From contig JACQPB010000005.1 in NCBI GenBank assembly GCA_016202305.1, positions 1-53,302 of the forward strand: a DNA stretch of 53,302 bases, written 5' to 3'. Both the position numbers and the translations under genes were made by a program. Origin of the DNA: Candidatus Iainarchaeum sp. (GTDB lineage: Archaea; Iainarchaeota; Iainarchaeia; Iainarchaeales; Iainarchaeaceae). Under the pieces are notes generated by a model that saw nothing but the letters and a program-made list of their open reading frames with translations, searched no databases and had not been told where the DNA came from. Shown piece after piece: positions 1-7,653 of the stretch (position 1 is its first letter; every line of letters begins with the position of its first letter).

Positions 1-1
1 T

Positions 2-1342
2 GTATTACGTGATGAAATAAAAAATAATAATACGCGGATAATTTTTGGGGAAAGAGGGGTAGGAAAATCTGCGTTAATGATTGCCATTAATGGCAATTTA
101 CAAGAAACTTCTGAAAATGGGTATGTACTAATTACGGTCATAGACGAATATTCCTATTTGATTTCACAAGGCAATAACCTAAATAAAAAATGGCGCATTT
201 TTTTAATTAGAAATTTGCTGAAAACTTTTATTCAAACTACTCTGCTTAAAAATTTGTCTATATCGCGACTCGACAAAATAGAAAAAGAAAAACTGTCTTT
301 TATTATTTTGAATTTTTATCAAACCATTTCAAAAACAGAATTTTATAAATTCCAAACAAATTCTAACTATTACAATAATTTCGTAAATCCTGCTTTGAAC
401 ACTTTTTTAAGTGCAAGTGTTGCCTTATCATCTGATTTTATATCAAAGTCACTCGGATTATCAAAGTTAGAAAACGTGGATTTTTATAAGGAATATATTC
501 CTAAGGCAGATACATTAAAACAAATTGAGATAAATTCACTTGAAATTTCACAACTATGGCAAATTTTTAATGACCTTATTGGAATCTGTCAGAAAATGGA
601 GTTTAAGACAATTATCTTTTTCTTAGATAAATTAGACGAAGACCCAGCTATTGGAGGGAATGTAAAGGAAGAGGGAAAGATTCTATTGCCAATACTTTTG
701 AACACCAGTGTTTTGCTCGATAATAAATTTAGTTTAGTGTTCCTTCTTTGGTCTAAAGTTAAAGATGAATTGAATAGAAATCATGTCCGACTTGATAAAA
801 TAAAAGCCACGGATGTTGGTTGGACTCAGAGAGAAGTTAGAGAGATAATCGAAAAAAGAGTGTCGTATTTTTCAAATAAAACTTTGACTTTTGATAAGCT
901 TTTTCAAAATGTAAATGACATTGATAAAATACTCTATTTATCAAACGGGTCTCCGCGAGACGCTCTTAGATTATTGTCTTGTATCTATGATGAGGAAGAA
1001 ACTTCAATAAACTCTCAGGGAATCTTTTCCCCTACGTCTGTAACAAAAGGAATTAACAAGTTTTTAAGTGGATACGACTTTTATGCAATATACCCTGCCA
1101 GGAGTGGTTCGCGTCGGGACATACTAAGTATAATTACTAAATTAAAAAAAATCGGAAAGCCAAATTTTAAATCAAAAGATATTCAAACCACATTCAAATT
1201 TTCACAGGCTTCTGCCGTAAATTATGTTAAATTATGGAAAGCGTTTGGAGTGATTAAAGAAGACCAAGAAGTAGTTGGAAAAGAGAAACAATATTCACTA
1301 ACCGACCCTAAAATTGAATATCTGGTTAGATACCAAATATGA
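2..1342 (+). CDS. P-loop ATPase, 5'-truncated by window edge
   Basis: The track starts at ATG 77, but the frame is open to base 2, and the extra codons encode a Walker A loop (IIFGERGVGKSAL). The gene therefore begins outside the window. A Walker B-like hydrophobic strand ending in LDKLDE lies near residue 205, and a later GSPRDALRLL segment resembles the sensor region of STAND/Orc-like ATPases. The C-terminal part could be a winged helix (SQASAVNYVKLWKAFGVI). It somewhat resembles bacterial Sll1717-type P-loop ATPases, but that is only an impression. Base composition is strongly AT-rich with many AAA/ATT codons, unlike everything downstream, which suggests recent acquisition. No partner gene is visible on this side. 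ATPase is confident; biological role unknown. Confidence 0.75.
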   Translation, partial: VLRDEIKNNNTRIIFGERGVGKSALMIAINGNLQETSENGYVLITVIDEYSYLISQGNNLNKKWRIFLIRNLLKTFIQTTLLKNLSISRLDKIEKEKLSFIILNFYQTISKTEFYKFQTNSNYYNNFVNPALNTFLSASVALSSDFISKSLGLSKLENVDFYKEYIPKADTLKQIEINSLEISQLWQIFNDLIGICQKMEFKTIIFFLDKLDEDPAIGGNVKEEGKILLPILLNTSVLLDNKFSLVFLLWSKVKDELNRNHVRLDKIKATDVGWTQREVREIIEKRVSYFSNKTLTFDKLFQNVNDIDKILYLSNGSPRDALRLLSCIYDEEETSINSQGIFSPTSVTKGINKFLSGYDFYAIYPARSGSRRDILSIITKLKKIGKPNFKSKDIQTTFKFSQASAVNYVKLWKAFGVIKEDQEVVGKEKQYSLTDPKIEYLVRYQI

Positions 1343-1400
1343 TGTGTTGAATTTAGTTGCAGAATCTCGAATAAAGGTGCAAAGCCTGGCAGTGTAACCC

Positions 1401-1408
1401 ATATATAC
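1401..1408 (+). promoter_or_regulatory. TATA box for the 1437 gene
   Basis: ATATATAC lies about 33 nt before the ATG at 1437. It is the first GC-normal promoter after the AT-rich ATPase gene and probably drives the small membrane protein plus CutA. Confidence 0.6.
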
Positions 1409-1436
1409 CCCTTCAGCCTCATTCTGTCTGGTTTGC

Positions 1437-1724
1437 ATGGCAAAAAGCGGCACGGATGCTGATGAGGGGGAAAAGGCCCTTGACGCGGCCGTGGCGGAGG
1501 AGGAAGAAGAAGTCCTTGTGGACAATGAGGACAGGCGCGAGGATGCGGCCATCGGTTCCGAGCTTTTCGGCACGAGTGAGGAGCAGGAGAAGAAGGACGC
1601 GGAGATGCTCAGGCGGCCCGTCAAAAACGACCGACTGCTTTTCAACATTCTTGCGCTCGCGGCCATCATTGCCTTGGCCTATGCCATTTACTGGGCCGTG
1701 AAGAAAGGGGTAGTGAAATTCTAG
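1437..1724 (+). CDS. Small acidic single-pass membrane protein
   Basis: A 95-residue protein. Its first two thirds are highly charged and acidic (a run of six E, then DNEDRRED), followed by one hydrophobic helix near residues 67-88 (LLFNILALAAIIALAYAIYWAV) and a short basic tail. The likely topology is a tail-anchored protein with a cytoplasmic acidic domain, but orientation is inferred. I do not recognise a family. A TATA box 33 nt upstream and a 29-nt gap to cutA suggest a two-gene transcript. GC content matches the downstream chromosome, so the boundary of the AT-rich segment lies between 1342 and about 1400. Confidence 0.6.
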   Translation: MAKSGTDADEGEKALDAAVAEEEEEVLVDNEDRREDAAIGSELFGTSEEQEKKDAEMLRRPVKNDRLLFNILALAAIIALAYAIYWAVKKGVVKF

Positions 1725-1753
1725 GCTTTTCCTTGCGCGGGGTTGTTGCTGTC

Positions 1754-2056
1754 ATGGTGCTGCTTTATGCCGTTTTTCCTTCCGCGGCAAGCGCCGGGAA
1801 GGCCGCGCTTTCGCTCTTGGAGGGGCGCCTTGCAGCGTGCGCTAACATAATGCCGTGCAGCTCGCTTTACAGGTGGAAAGGGAGGATTGAGCTGCAAAAG
1901 GAGTTCGTGGCCATTTTCAAGACGTCGAAGGCGAAGGTTCGAGAGGCCAGGGTGCGAATACTGAAAAGGCATCCATATGATGTTCCATGCGTCATCGAGC
2001 TGGCCGGGAAGGCCAACCGCGCTTTCGAGAAGTGGGCCAAGGGCGAGCTTCGCTGA
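1754..2056 (+). CDS. cutA: CutA1-like divalent cation tolerance protein
   Basis: The family pattern is clear: an N-terminal strand, then the LLEGRLAACANIMPCSSLYRWKG block (ERLAACVNIIP...YWWKG in relatives), a KTSKAKVREARVRILKRHPYDVPCVIEL segment and a C-terminal W. CutA1 is a small trimeric ferredoxin-like-fold cytosolic protein linked to copper/divalent metal tolerance; its exact role is unsettled in general. The track begins at TTG 1733, but the ATG at 1754 gives the usual length of about 100 aa and starts just before the first strand. The family's second Cys (VN to AN region) is present as CANIMPC. It follows the acidic membrane protein by 29 nt. Confidence 0.85.
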   Translation: MVLLYAVFPSAASAGKAALSLLEGRLAACANIMPCSSLYRWKGRIELQKEFVAIFKTSKAKVREARVRILKRHPYDVPCVIELAGKANRAFEKWAKGELR

Positions 2057-2475
2057 ATCCCGTGTTTCTGCCTTTACGCCAGTTGAACCATTCCGTGGCT
2101 TAGCGGTTGGCGCTTTTCATGGCATCGGATTCACGGGGATAGTGGCCAAAATATGCTGTGTTGCACAATTAAGGAATCCGGGCAAAATGTCAACCATGCC
2201 TTGCCCTTTCAGGGCTTTGAAGGCCATATAAGTCAGACATCCGAACAAAAAAGGCCGGTTTTTTGGAATTATGCAACAAGGCAGTCAGAATGCCCCGCTT
2301 TTGGCGGCCAAGGGCTTTCGGTCAGCCTGACTTTGCCATGGGGCATCAGCCAAGCAGGCCGGACCGGCCTTTAATGCATTTGCCGCAGTTGCCCCGAAAT
2401 GTGCCGCAAAACAGGGGGCGCCCTTAATGTCTCGTGGCCAAGAGGGGGTAATTGCCGCGCTTTCGCGAAACCGCC

Positions 2476-2491
2476 ATTAACATGTGTTAAT
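2476..2491. promoter_or_regulatory. Palindrome, possible por operator
   Basis: ATTAACATGTGTTAAT: two perfect 7-bp arms around a TG spacer, centred about 55 bp upstream of the por TATA box. Size and symmetry suit a dimeric HTH regulator. No second copy was seen in the window. Confidence 0.4.
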
Positions 2492-2535
2492 TGTAAGTCA
2501 ATAGTCGAATTTCCAACGTACAGTCAACGTAACCC

Positions 2536-2543
2536 TTATATAT
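2536..2543 (+). promoter_or_regulatory. TATA box of por operon
   Basis: TTATATAT is centred 25 nt upstream of the porG ATG, so transcription is predicted to begin at or next to the start codon (leaderless mRNA). Confidence 0.7.
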
Positions 2544-2564
2544 CATACGAGTTAATTTGATTAG

Positions 2565-3137
2565 ATGAAGGAAATCAGGCTGCATGGCCGGGCAGGCCAG
2601 GGCATGGTCACTGGCGCAGAGCTGATTGCTCTTGCCTCGAACTATGAGGGCAAGCACAGCCAGGCTTTCCCGTTTTTCGGCTCCGAGAAGAGGGGGCCGC
2701 CTGTAGAGGCTTATTGCAGGATAGACACGAGGCCCATAAGCATCCACGAGGAGATTGCGGAGCCTGATGTCGTCATAGTCGGGGACCCTTCCATAATGGA
2801 TTCGGTGGACGTGTGCTCGGGCCTGAGGAAGGGCGGGATAGTAATAGTGAACTCTCCCAAGAGGCCTGAGGACCTCGGCCTGCACGCGGGGAGGATTTTC
2901 ACGGTTGACGCCACGGACATCGCGCTCAAGCATTTCGGGAAGCTCATATTCAATACCGTCATGCTCGGCGCTTTCTGCAAGGTGACGGACATTGTCGGCA
3001 TTGATTCGATAGAGAGGGCGATAAAGGAGTCGTTCGACAGGAAGTTCCCGCAGGCAGTCATTGATGCCAACGTGAAGGCGGTAAGGGAAGTGTATGACAT
3101 CATGAAGGTGGAAAAGGCGAAAGCCGTGTCGGGATGA
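2565..3137 (+). CDS. porG: Pyruvate/2-ketoacid:ferredoxin oxidoreductase gamma subunit
   Basis: A 190-aa protein opening with the family signature LHGRAGQGMVTGAELIALAS and EKRGPPVEAYCRI, matching POR/KOR gamma subunits (usual length 175-200). With the next three genes it forms the four-subunit archaeal enzyme that oxidises pyruvate and CoA to acetyl-CoA and CO2, reducing ferredoxin in the cytoplasm. Gene order G-D-A-B is the classic archaeal PorGDAB order. The start is fixed by the TATA box 25 nt upstream. Substrate preference (pyruvate versus other 2-oxoacids) cannot be read from this subunit alone; the small separate delta subunit favours POR. Confidence 0.93.
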   Translation: MKEIRLHGRAGQGMVTGAELIALASNYEGKHSQAFPFFGSEKRGPPVEAYCRIDTRPISIHEEIAEPDVVIVGDPSIMDSVDVCSGLRKGGIVIVNSPKRPEDLGLHAGRIFTVDATDIALKHFGKLIFNTVMLGAFCKVTDIVGIDSIERAIKESFDRKFPQAVIDANVKAVREVYDIMKVEKAKAVSG

Positions 3138-3172
3138 ACCCGGCGGCGCTTTTGTCAGGGATTTGATGGAAG

Positions 3173-3424
3173 ATGATAATACCTCACGCAAGGCCGGGCT
3201 CGAGCACCGAGAACTTCACGGGCGAATGGAAGGCTTACATGCCGCTGGTCACAGGCGACAAGTGCATAAAGTGCGGCATCTGCCAGAATTTCTGCCCTGA
3301 AGGCATAATGGGCGAAGTGAAGAAGATTCCGGAAATCGATTACGAGTACTGCAAGGGATGCAGCATCTGCGCGAACGAGTGCCCGGTGAAATGCATCGAG
3401 ATGAAGAGGGTCGAGCAGGACTGA
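3173..3424 (+). CDS. porD: POR delta subunit, 2x[4Fe-4S] ferredoxin
   Basis: An 83-aa protein with two complete cluster motifs, CIKCGICQNFCP and CKGCSICANECP, supplying eight cysteines for two [4Fe-4S] clusters that carry electrons from the PorB cluster to ferredoxin. The N-terminus (residues 1-25) is a typical delta-subunit extension with GEWKAYMPLV before the first cluster. It sits 35 nt after porG and 10-20 nt before porA, clearly in the same operon. Confidence 0.93.
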   Translation: MIIPHARPGSSTENFTGEWKAYMPLVTGDKCIKCGICQNFCPEGIMGEVKKIPEIDYEYCKGCSICANECPVKCIEMKRVEQD

Positions 3425-3443
3425 AAGTGGGTGTTTGGGGTTT

Positions 3444-4595
3444 ATGCTGAAGACAAAGGAAGGCGCGCGAGTGCTCGGCGAGATGGCAGTGAACTGCAAG
3501 CCGCAGGTGTGCGCATGCTACCCAATAACTCCCACGACGCACCTCACGGAGGAACTCAACAGGTATTATTCCAACGGCAGGATTCCGGAGTACATAACCG
3601 TGGAGGCCGAGTTTTCCGCCATTTCCGCGCTGATAGGCGCGAGCGCCGCCGGCTCGAGGACATTCACCACGACAGGCGGCCAGGGCCTGCTCTACATGCA
3701 CGAGCCGCTGTTCAGCGCTGCCGGGATGAGGCTCCCGATAGTGATGCTGGTAGGCAACCGTGCCGTTTCTTCTCCTCTTAACATATGGAACGACGAGCAG
3801 GACTCGATAAGCCAGCGCGACACAGGGTGGATACAGATTTACTGCAAGAACAACCAGGAAGCCGTTGACGCAATTCCGCAGGCATTCTACGTAGCGGAGA
3901 AGATTCTCCTCCCTGTAATGGTGTGCGTTGACGGCCATTACCTCACGCATGCCGTGGAGCAGGTGGATGTCGCGGACGAAAAGGTCGTGGACGAGTTCCT
4001 GCCGCCTTACAAGTACCCGCTGAAGCTCGACCCGGAAAACCCCGTCAGCCTCGGGGTTTACGCCAACCCGACGCATTACCAGATTTTCCGCGAGGACATA
4101 ATGAAGGACATGGAGCAGGCGAAGCAGTTGCTCATAGAGGCGGGAAAGAAATGGGGCAAGCTCACTGGCAGGACTTACGGCCTCGTGAGCGGCTACAAGG
4201 TCAAGGATGCCGACCGCGTCATTGTCGGAGTGGGCTCCGTCATGGACAACGTCATTACGGTTGTGAACGAGCTGAGGGAGAAGGGCGAGAAGGTGGGGGC
4301 GCTCCACCTCAGGGTGTTCAGGCCATTCCCGCACGAGGAGCTGAGGGAAGCGCTCGCAGGCAGGAAAATCGGCGTGATTGACCGGGACATCAGCATCGGC
4401 GGCAAGGCCCCGATTTACCTTGAGGTGCTCGAAGCGCTCAGCGGGACCAAGGCGCAGGTTTCGAGTTTTTTTGGCGGCCTCGGCGGCCGCGGCATAAAAA
4501 GGACGCACATACGCGAGATGTTCGAAAAAATGAAGAAGGGCCCGGTGAGCCAGTGGGTCGCTACGGAGGCGCCGAAAGCGGCGATGAGCGGGTGA
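3444..4595 (+). CDS. porA: POR alpha subunit
   Basis: About 383 aa. The pyrimidine-binding/PP domain I block includes CYPITPTTHLTEEL, the GSRTFTTTGGQGLLYMHEPL motif and NRAVSSPLNIWNDEQDS, all hallmark PorA segments. The C-terminal half (from about 255) is the transketolase C-like domain II (RVIVGVGSVMDNVITVV). Together with PorB it holds thiamine diphosphate. The track uses TTG 3435; I prefer ATG 3444 because it is a standard codon following a G-rich stretch. The stop is 4 nt before porB, so translation is coupled. Confidence 0.93.
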   Translation: MLKTKEGARVLGEMAVNCKPQVCACYPITPTTHLTEELNRYYSNGRIPEYITVEAEFSAISALIGASAAGSRTFTTTGGQGLLYMHEPLFSAAGMRLPIVMLVGNRAVSSPLNIWNDEQDSISQRDTGWIQIYCKNNQEAVDAIPQAFYVAEKILLPVMVCVDGHYLTHAVEQVDVADEKVVDEFLPPYKYPLKLDPENPVSLGVYANPTHYQIFREDIMKDMEQAKQLLIEAGKKWGKLTGRTYGLVSGYKVKDADRVIVGVGSVMDNVITVVNELREKGEKVGALHLRVFRPFPHEELREALAGRKIGVIDRDISIGGKAPIYLEVLEALSGTKAQVSSFFGGLGGRGIKRTHIREMFEKMKKGPVSQWVATEAPKAAMSG

Positions 4596-4599
4596 AAAA

Positions 4600-5559
4600 A
4601 TGGACAAACTAGAAGTCGCGGGCCAGAGCAGGCAGAGCCAGCAGCACCTCTACGCGCCAGGCCACAGCGGCTGCCCGGGCTGCGGCCCAAGCAACGCTTT
4701 GATACAGGTATGCGACACTCTCGGGAAGGACATAATCGTCGTGAACGCGACAGGGTGCATGGAAATAACTTCATCGCAATACCCTCAGACCGCGTGGCGC
4801 GTCCCATACATACACTCGCTGTTCCAGAACGCGCCCGCAGTGGCCTCAGGAGTTGCGGCAGCGCTGAAGGCACAGGGCAACAACCACACGAAAGTAGTGG
4901 TGATTGCGGGCGACGGCAGCACTTATGACATCGGCTTCGGCTCCCTCAGCGGGATGCTTGAGAGGGGTGACAACGTGCTTTACGTCTGCTACGACAACCA
5001 GCTTTACGCGAATACCGGCGTGCAGAAATCCGGGGCGACGCCTTACGGCGCGGCCACCACTACCACTGTCGTGGGCTCGGTGCACAAGGGCAAGGAAACG
5101 GAGCGCAAGCCCATCAGCGAAATCGTCGCGGCGCACGGCGTGCAGTATGTCGCTTCCGCCTCGATAGCCTATTATGCGGATTTGCAGATGAAGCTGAAGA
5201 AGGCCAAGGCTGTCAACGGCCCGAGCTTCGTGGTCATTGACGCGCCTTGCTGCCTCGGCGCCGGCTTCGACGGCGGCATCACGATGAAGGTTTCCAAGAT
5301 GTCGGTGCAGTCGAGGCTATGGTTCCTTTACGAAATCGAGAACGGCCAGTACAAGCTCAATTTCAATCCCGCGAACCCGAAGCCCGTGAAGGAAGTCCTC
5401 GAACTGCAAAAAAGGTTCAAGCACCTTGATTCGGCGCAGACGGAGCACATACAGCGGCAGGCCAACCTCAATTACGAGGAGCTCGTGAGGAAGTGCTCTA
5501 TAGGTGCGCCCGTGCAGGGTCAGCAGCCTGCAAAGCCCGCAGAACAGCCGAAAGCGTAG
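4600..5559 (+). CDS. porB: POR beta subunit (TPP- and [4Fe-4S]-binding)
   Basis: A 319-aa protein. HSGCPGCGPSN near residues 22-32 supplies two cluster cysteines, and further conserved Cys follow (NATGCMEI, DAPCCLG). The ThDP/Mg site is VIAGDGSTYDIGFGSLSGML with YVCYDNQLYANTGVQKSG, matching the GDG...N motif of the family. It catalyses the oxidative decarboxylation step together with PorA. The last 20 residues (QQPAKPAEQPKA) are a low-complexity Pro/Ala/Gln tail beyond the conserved domain, an unusual but minor extension. It is the last gene of the operon; a T-rich stretch follows. Confidence 0.93.
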   Translation: MDKLEVAGQSRQSQQHLYAPGHSGCPGCGPSNALIQVCDTLGKDIIVVNATGCMEITSSQYPQTAWRVPYIHSLFQNAPAVASGVAAALKAQGNNHTKVVVIAGDGSTYDIGFGSLSGMLERGDNVLYVCYDNQLYANTGVQKSGATPYGAATTTTVVGSVHKGKETERKPISEIVAAHGVQYVASASIAYYADLQMKLKKAKAVNGPSFVVIDAPCCLGAGFDGGITMKVSKMSVQSRLWFLYEIENGQYKLNFNPANPKPVKEVLELQKRFKHLDSAQTEHIQRQANLNYEELVRKCSIGAPVQGQQPAKPAEQPKA

Positions 5560-5597
5560 TTTTGCCGCTTTTTCGCTTTTGCCCTATTTTTTATTTC
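5560..5597 (+). terminator. T-rich archaeal-type terminator after porB
   Basis: Repeated T tracts (TTTTG, CTTTTTCG, ATTTTTTATTTC) immediately follow the porB stop. Archaeal transcription often ends on such U-rich runs without a hairpin. The last tract may also serve as the promoter of the Nudix gene. Confidence 0.4.
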
Positions 5598-5616
5598 TTC
5601 TGCCCCCAATATATGC

Positions 5617-6051
5617 ATGCGCGAAAAGCACGGGGTCACGGCAGTCATCTTCGACGAGCGCGGGGGGATGCGCTATTTCCTGGTGCTACACAGGGTTCTC
5701 AACTGGAAGGGATGGGAATTCTGCAAGGGCGGCATTGACGTGGGAGAAATGCCGGAGCAGGCTGTGCTGCGCGAGGTGGACGAGGAAACAGGGCTGAGAA
5801 ATGTTTCAATCGTTTCCTCCCTTCCCCGGAAAGTTTCATGGACTCACAAGGGGATGAAGTACGTTTATACGCCATTCATAATACGGGGCGACATGTCCGA
5901 GAAGTTGGACCTGCTACAGCAGATTGTCGAGCATGACGATTACCGCTGGTTGGAAGAGGAGAGGGTGGAAGGCTTCCTGACTCACGGCGACAACAAGAAA
6001 ATTTTCCGTGAAGCCCTTGCCGTGCTCGCGGGGCATGGCATGAATGCGTGA
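5617..6051 (+). CDS. Nudix hydrolase
   Basis: A 144-aa protein with a full Nudix box: [23 protein letters not shown] fits GX5EX7REUXEEXGU, where the Glu residues bind Mg. These enzymes hydrolyse nucleoside diphosphates linked to another moiety. The N-terminal pattern ([27 protein letters not shown]) resembles bis(5'-nucleosyl)-tetraphosphatase-like members, but substrate cannot be assigned. It is followed by the acylphosphatase with near overlap (stop at 6051, next ATG 6069), so the two are probably co-transcribed. A T-rich element 20-29 nt upstream may be the TATA box. Confidence 0.88.
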   Translation: MREKHGVTAVIFDERGGMRYFLVLHRVLNWKGWEFCKGGIDVGEMPEQAVLREVDEETGLRNVSIVSSLPRKVSWTHKGMKYVYTPFIIRGDMSEKLDLLQQIVEHDDYRWLEEERVEGFLTHGDNKKIFREALAVLAGHGMNA

Positions 6052-6068
6052 TTTTCTGCGTGGTCTGG

Positions 6069-6341
6069 ATGGAGCGCCTTGATGCGGTAGTGAAAGGCAG
6101 GGTGCAGGGCGTGGGCTTCAGGTTTTTTGTTCAAAGCCAGGCGACGCTCTTGGGCCTGCGGGGCTTCGTGCGCAACCTCCACGATGGCACAGTCGAGGTA
6201 GTGGCGGAAGGGGAGAAGGAAAAGCTCGCGAAGCTGCTTTCAGCGCTCGTGAAAGGCCATCCGCTTTCGAGAGTGGATGGGGTCGACAGCAACTGGGGCA
6301 CGGCCACAAGCGGGTTCAGGGATTTTTCTATCAGGCATTGA
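6069..6341 (+). CDS. Acylphosphatase
   Basis: A 90-aa ferredoxin-like-fold enzyme that hydrolyses carboxyl-phosphate bonds. The signature [18 protein letters not shown] carries the phosphate-binding loop and catalytic Arg, and [17 protein letters not shown] carries the catalytic Asn. The C-terminus FRDFSIRH is a normal end. The track begins at GTG 6048 inside the upstream stop, but ATG 6069 gives the standard family length and begins two residues before the first strand. Likely transcribed with the Nudix gene. Confidence 0.93.
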   Translation: MERLDAVVKGRVQGVGFRFFVQSQATLLGLRGFVRNLHDGTVEVVAEGEKEKLAKLLSALVKGHPLSRVDGVDSNWGTATSGFRDFSIRH

Positions 6342-6361
6342 CCGCATGGCACGAGCCTTTT

Positions 6362-6826
6362 TCATTCAACTGTGAGGATTGCCTCTTTCGTGTGTTCTTT
6401 CCCGTTTATTTCCGCCCTTGCAACAAGGACATACGTTCCGGGCAGCACATTGCCGACAGGGTTCACCATGAAGGCGACTTCGCGCGAAGTGCCCCTTGAC
6501 AAATCAGGGATTGTGCCGTTGAACTTGTCGCTGGAAGGGAAAACCCCGAGTTCGGTTTCCTCCTTCGCGGAAACTGACAGCTTCACGTCCTTCGCGTCCT
6601 TGTCAGAGGTGTTTGTCACGGTCACGGTCACTTTCGCTGTTTCCGAGCCTTTTACCGGGTTCTTCTCAAACCTGAACTCTATCGGCGAAGGCGAAAGCAG
6701 CTGGCCTCCGAACACGGCGATGCCGGCTATTATGAGAATGCCTGCAATGGCCATGGCAGCATAGGCCAGAATCTTCTGCTTTTCAGGGCCGAAGCCAATG
6801 CTTATTCCTGAATCGTAAATCCCCAT
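6362..6826 (-). CDS. Membrane-anchored CARDB/Ig-like protein
   Basis: A 154-aa protein. About 18 residues are cytoplasmic, then a transmembrane helix (ILAYAAMAIAGILIIAGIAVF, about 19-40), then an extracellular beta-sandwich of about 105 residues. The pattern KVTVTVTNTSDKDAKDVKLSVSA ... REVAFMVNPVGNVLPGTYVLVARAEING is typical of CARDB or NEW3-type adhesion modules that sit outside archaeal membranes. There is one predicted domain and no catalytic motif. It is convergent with the acylphosphatase. Function is unknown; a cell-surface scaffold or subunit is an inference. Confidence 0.7.
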   Translation of the reverse strand: MGIYDSGISIGFGPEKQKILAYAAMAIAGILIIAGIAVFGGQLLSPSPIEFRFEKNPVKGSETAKVTVTVTNTSDKDAKDVKLSVSAKEETELGVFPSSDKFNGTIPDLSRGTSREVAFMVNPVGNVLPGTYVLVARAEINGKEHTKEAILTVE

Positions 6827-6879
6827 GCAAAAACCCGTGAATTACATGGGGAGAAAGTCCTATTAATGCTTATCAATGC

Positions 6880-7308
6880 CTATCGGAAAGACACCATGCG
6901 TGCCACGAAAAGCAGAATGACGAGCGCGATAAATGTGTGCGCCCCTTTCGCAACAGCCTTTCTTCCCCTCACAGGTTCTTCTTTCGGAGACCCGCAAACC
7001 AGCGGCAAACCACTACTTATGGCTCCAATGCCATTATTCACTACCGCTTCCTTTTTCACGATTCCCAAAAAGGTCTGTATCCAAAGGTTTATGCCCATGG
7101 CGGCTAGTGCCACGGTTACAAAAAGTTCAGTCAGGAATAATACATTGCCGAAATCATGGGCGCTTAAAGCAAGACTAATCAATGCGGCGAAAAGCACTAT
7201 CACGAATCCAAATATCGTCGTTGAAACCACGATTAATTCGAGGAAATACGCCGCCCTCCAAAGTGGCGCGTAATTAGAATTTATTTTTGGCGGCGTGAAG
7301 AATCTCAT
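6880..7308 (-). CDS. Small polytopic membrane protein
   Basis: A 142-aa protein with about four hydrophobic helices (AAYFLELIVVSTTIFGFVIVLFAAL, NVLFLTELFVTVALAAMGINLWIQTFL, a weaker segment, and FIALVILLFVARMV). A basic, polar stretch (PKEEPVRGRKAVAKG) precedes the last helix. I do not recognise the family. The track starts at TTG TTG; the ATG at 7308 is preferred. Confidence 0.55.
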   Translation of the reverse strand: MRFFTPPKINSNYAPLWRAAYFLELIVVSTTIFGFVIVLFAALISLALSAHDFGNVLFLTELFVTVALAAMGINLWIQTFLGIVKKEAVVNNGIGAISSGLPLVCGSPKEEPVRGRKAVAKGAHTFIALVILLFVARMVSFR

Positions 7309-7323
7309 CAACAAACACCGTGC

Positions 7324-7653
7324 TCACGGGAGTATAAATAACTTGTCATCGCCTTTCCCGTCCAGCAAGCCCAGCCTGACGCCGGCGTCTATCCATGCGT
7401 GCGCATAGCTGTACGCAGCGAGCGCCGTGAGTGCCATCCCTTTGCGCTCGAAGTACTGGGCATCGGCAAAGTAGGATTCGGCCATTTCGAGCAGGTTTTT
7501 GGCCATGCTATTTTCCTTAGTGCCTTCAGGGGCTATCAGGCCGGCCTTCTGGAGCGCGGCGCGGGTGAGCTCCCGATACTTTGTGACCTTGGCTATGAGG
7601 TCCTCCTGCCCTGCGCCCGCCTTCCCTGCGCCGGTGTCTTTCCGCGTCTTCAT
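7324..7653 (-). CDS. DUF357 family protein
   Basis: A 109-aa helical protein. The core KYRELTRAALQKAGLIAP ... LLEMAESYFADAQYFERKGMALTALAAYSYAHAWIDAGVRLGLLD is characteristic of archaeal DUF357. Its start codon overlaps the dphB stop (ATGA), so it is translationally coupled to diphthine synthase. That linkage suggests a role connected to diphthamide synthesis or translation, but no biochemical function can be given. The N-terminal 15 residues are a low-complexity Gly/Ala/Lys leader. Confidence 0.85.
   Translation of the reverse strand: MKTRKDTGAGKAGAGQEDLIAKVTKYRELTRAALQKAGLIAPEGTKENSMAKNLLEMAESYFADAQYFERKGMALTALAAYSYAHAWIDAGVRLGLLDGKGDDKLFILP

Larger units (their letters stand above)
2057..2564. 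other. 508-bp gene-free region upstream of por operon
   Basis: I find no convincing coding frame. Structure seen: a perfect inverted repeat AGGCCGGACCGGCCT at 2356-2370 followed by TTTAA, a TTTCGCGAAA palindrome at 2461-2470, and the operator-like palindrome and TATA box listed separately. The 5' half has no obvious pattern. An unrecognised small RNA is possible, but nothing positive supports one. Confidence 0.6.

Noticed and set aside
2487-3191. 234-aa minus ORF over porG and its promoter
   Set aside because: It runs across the TATA box and is antisense to porG; shadow ORF.
3249-4607. 452-aa minus-strand ORF opposite porD/porA
   Set aside because: It is antisense to clearly conserved POR subunits; composition (Leu/Arg/His/Val-rich) is typical of the shadow frame of GC-rich genes.
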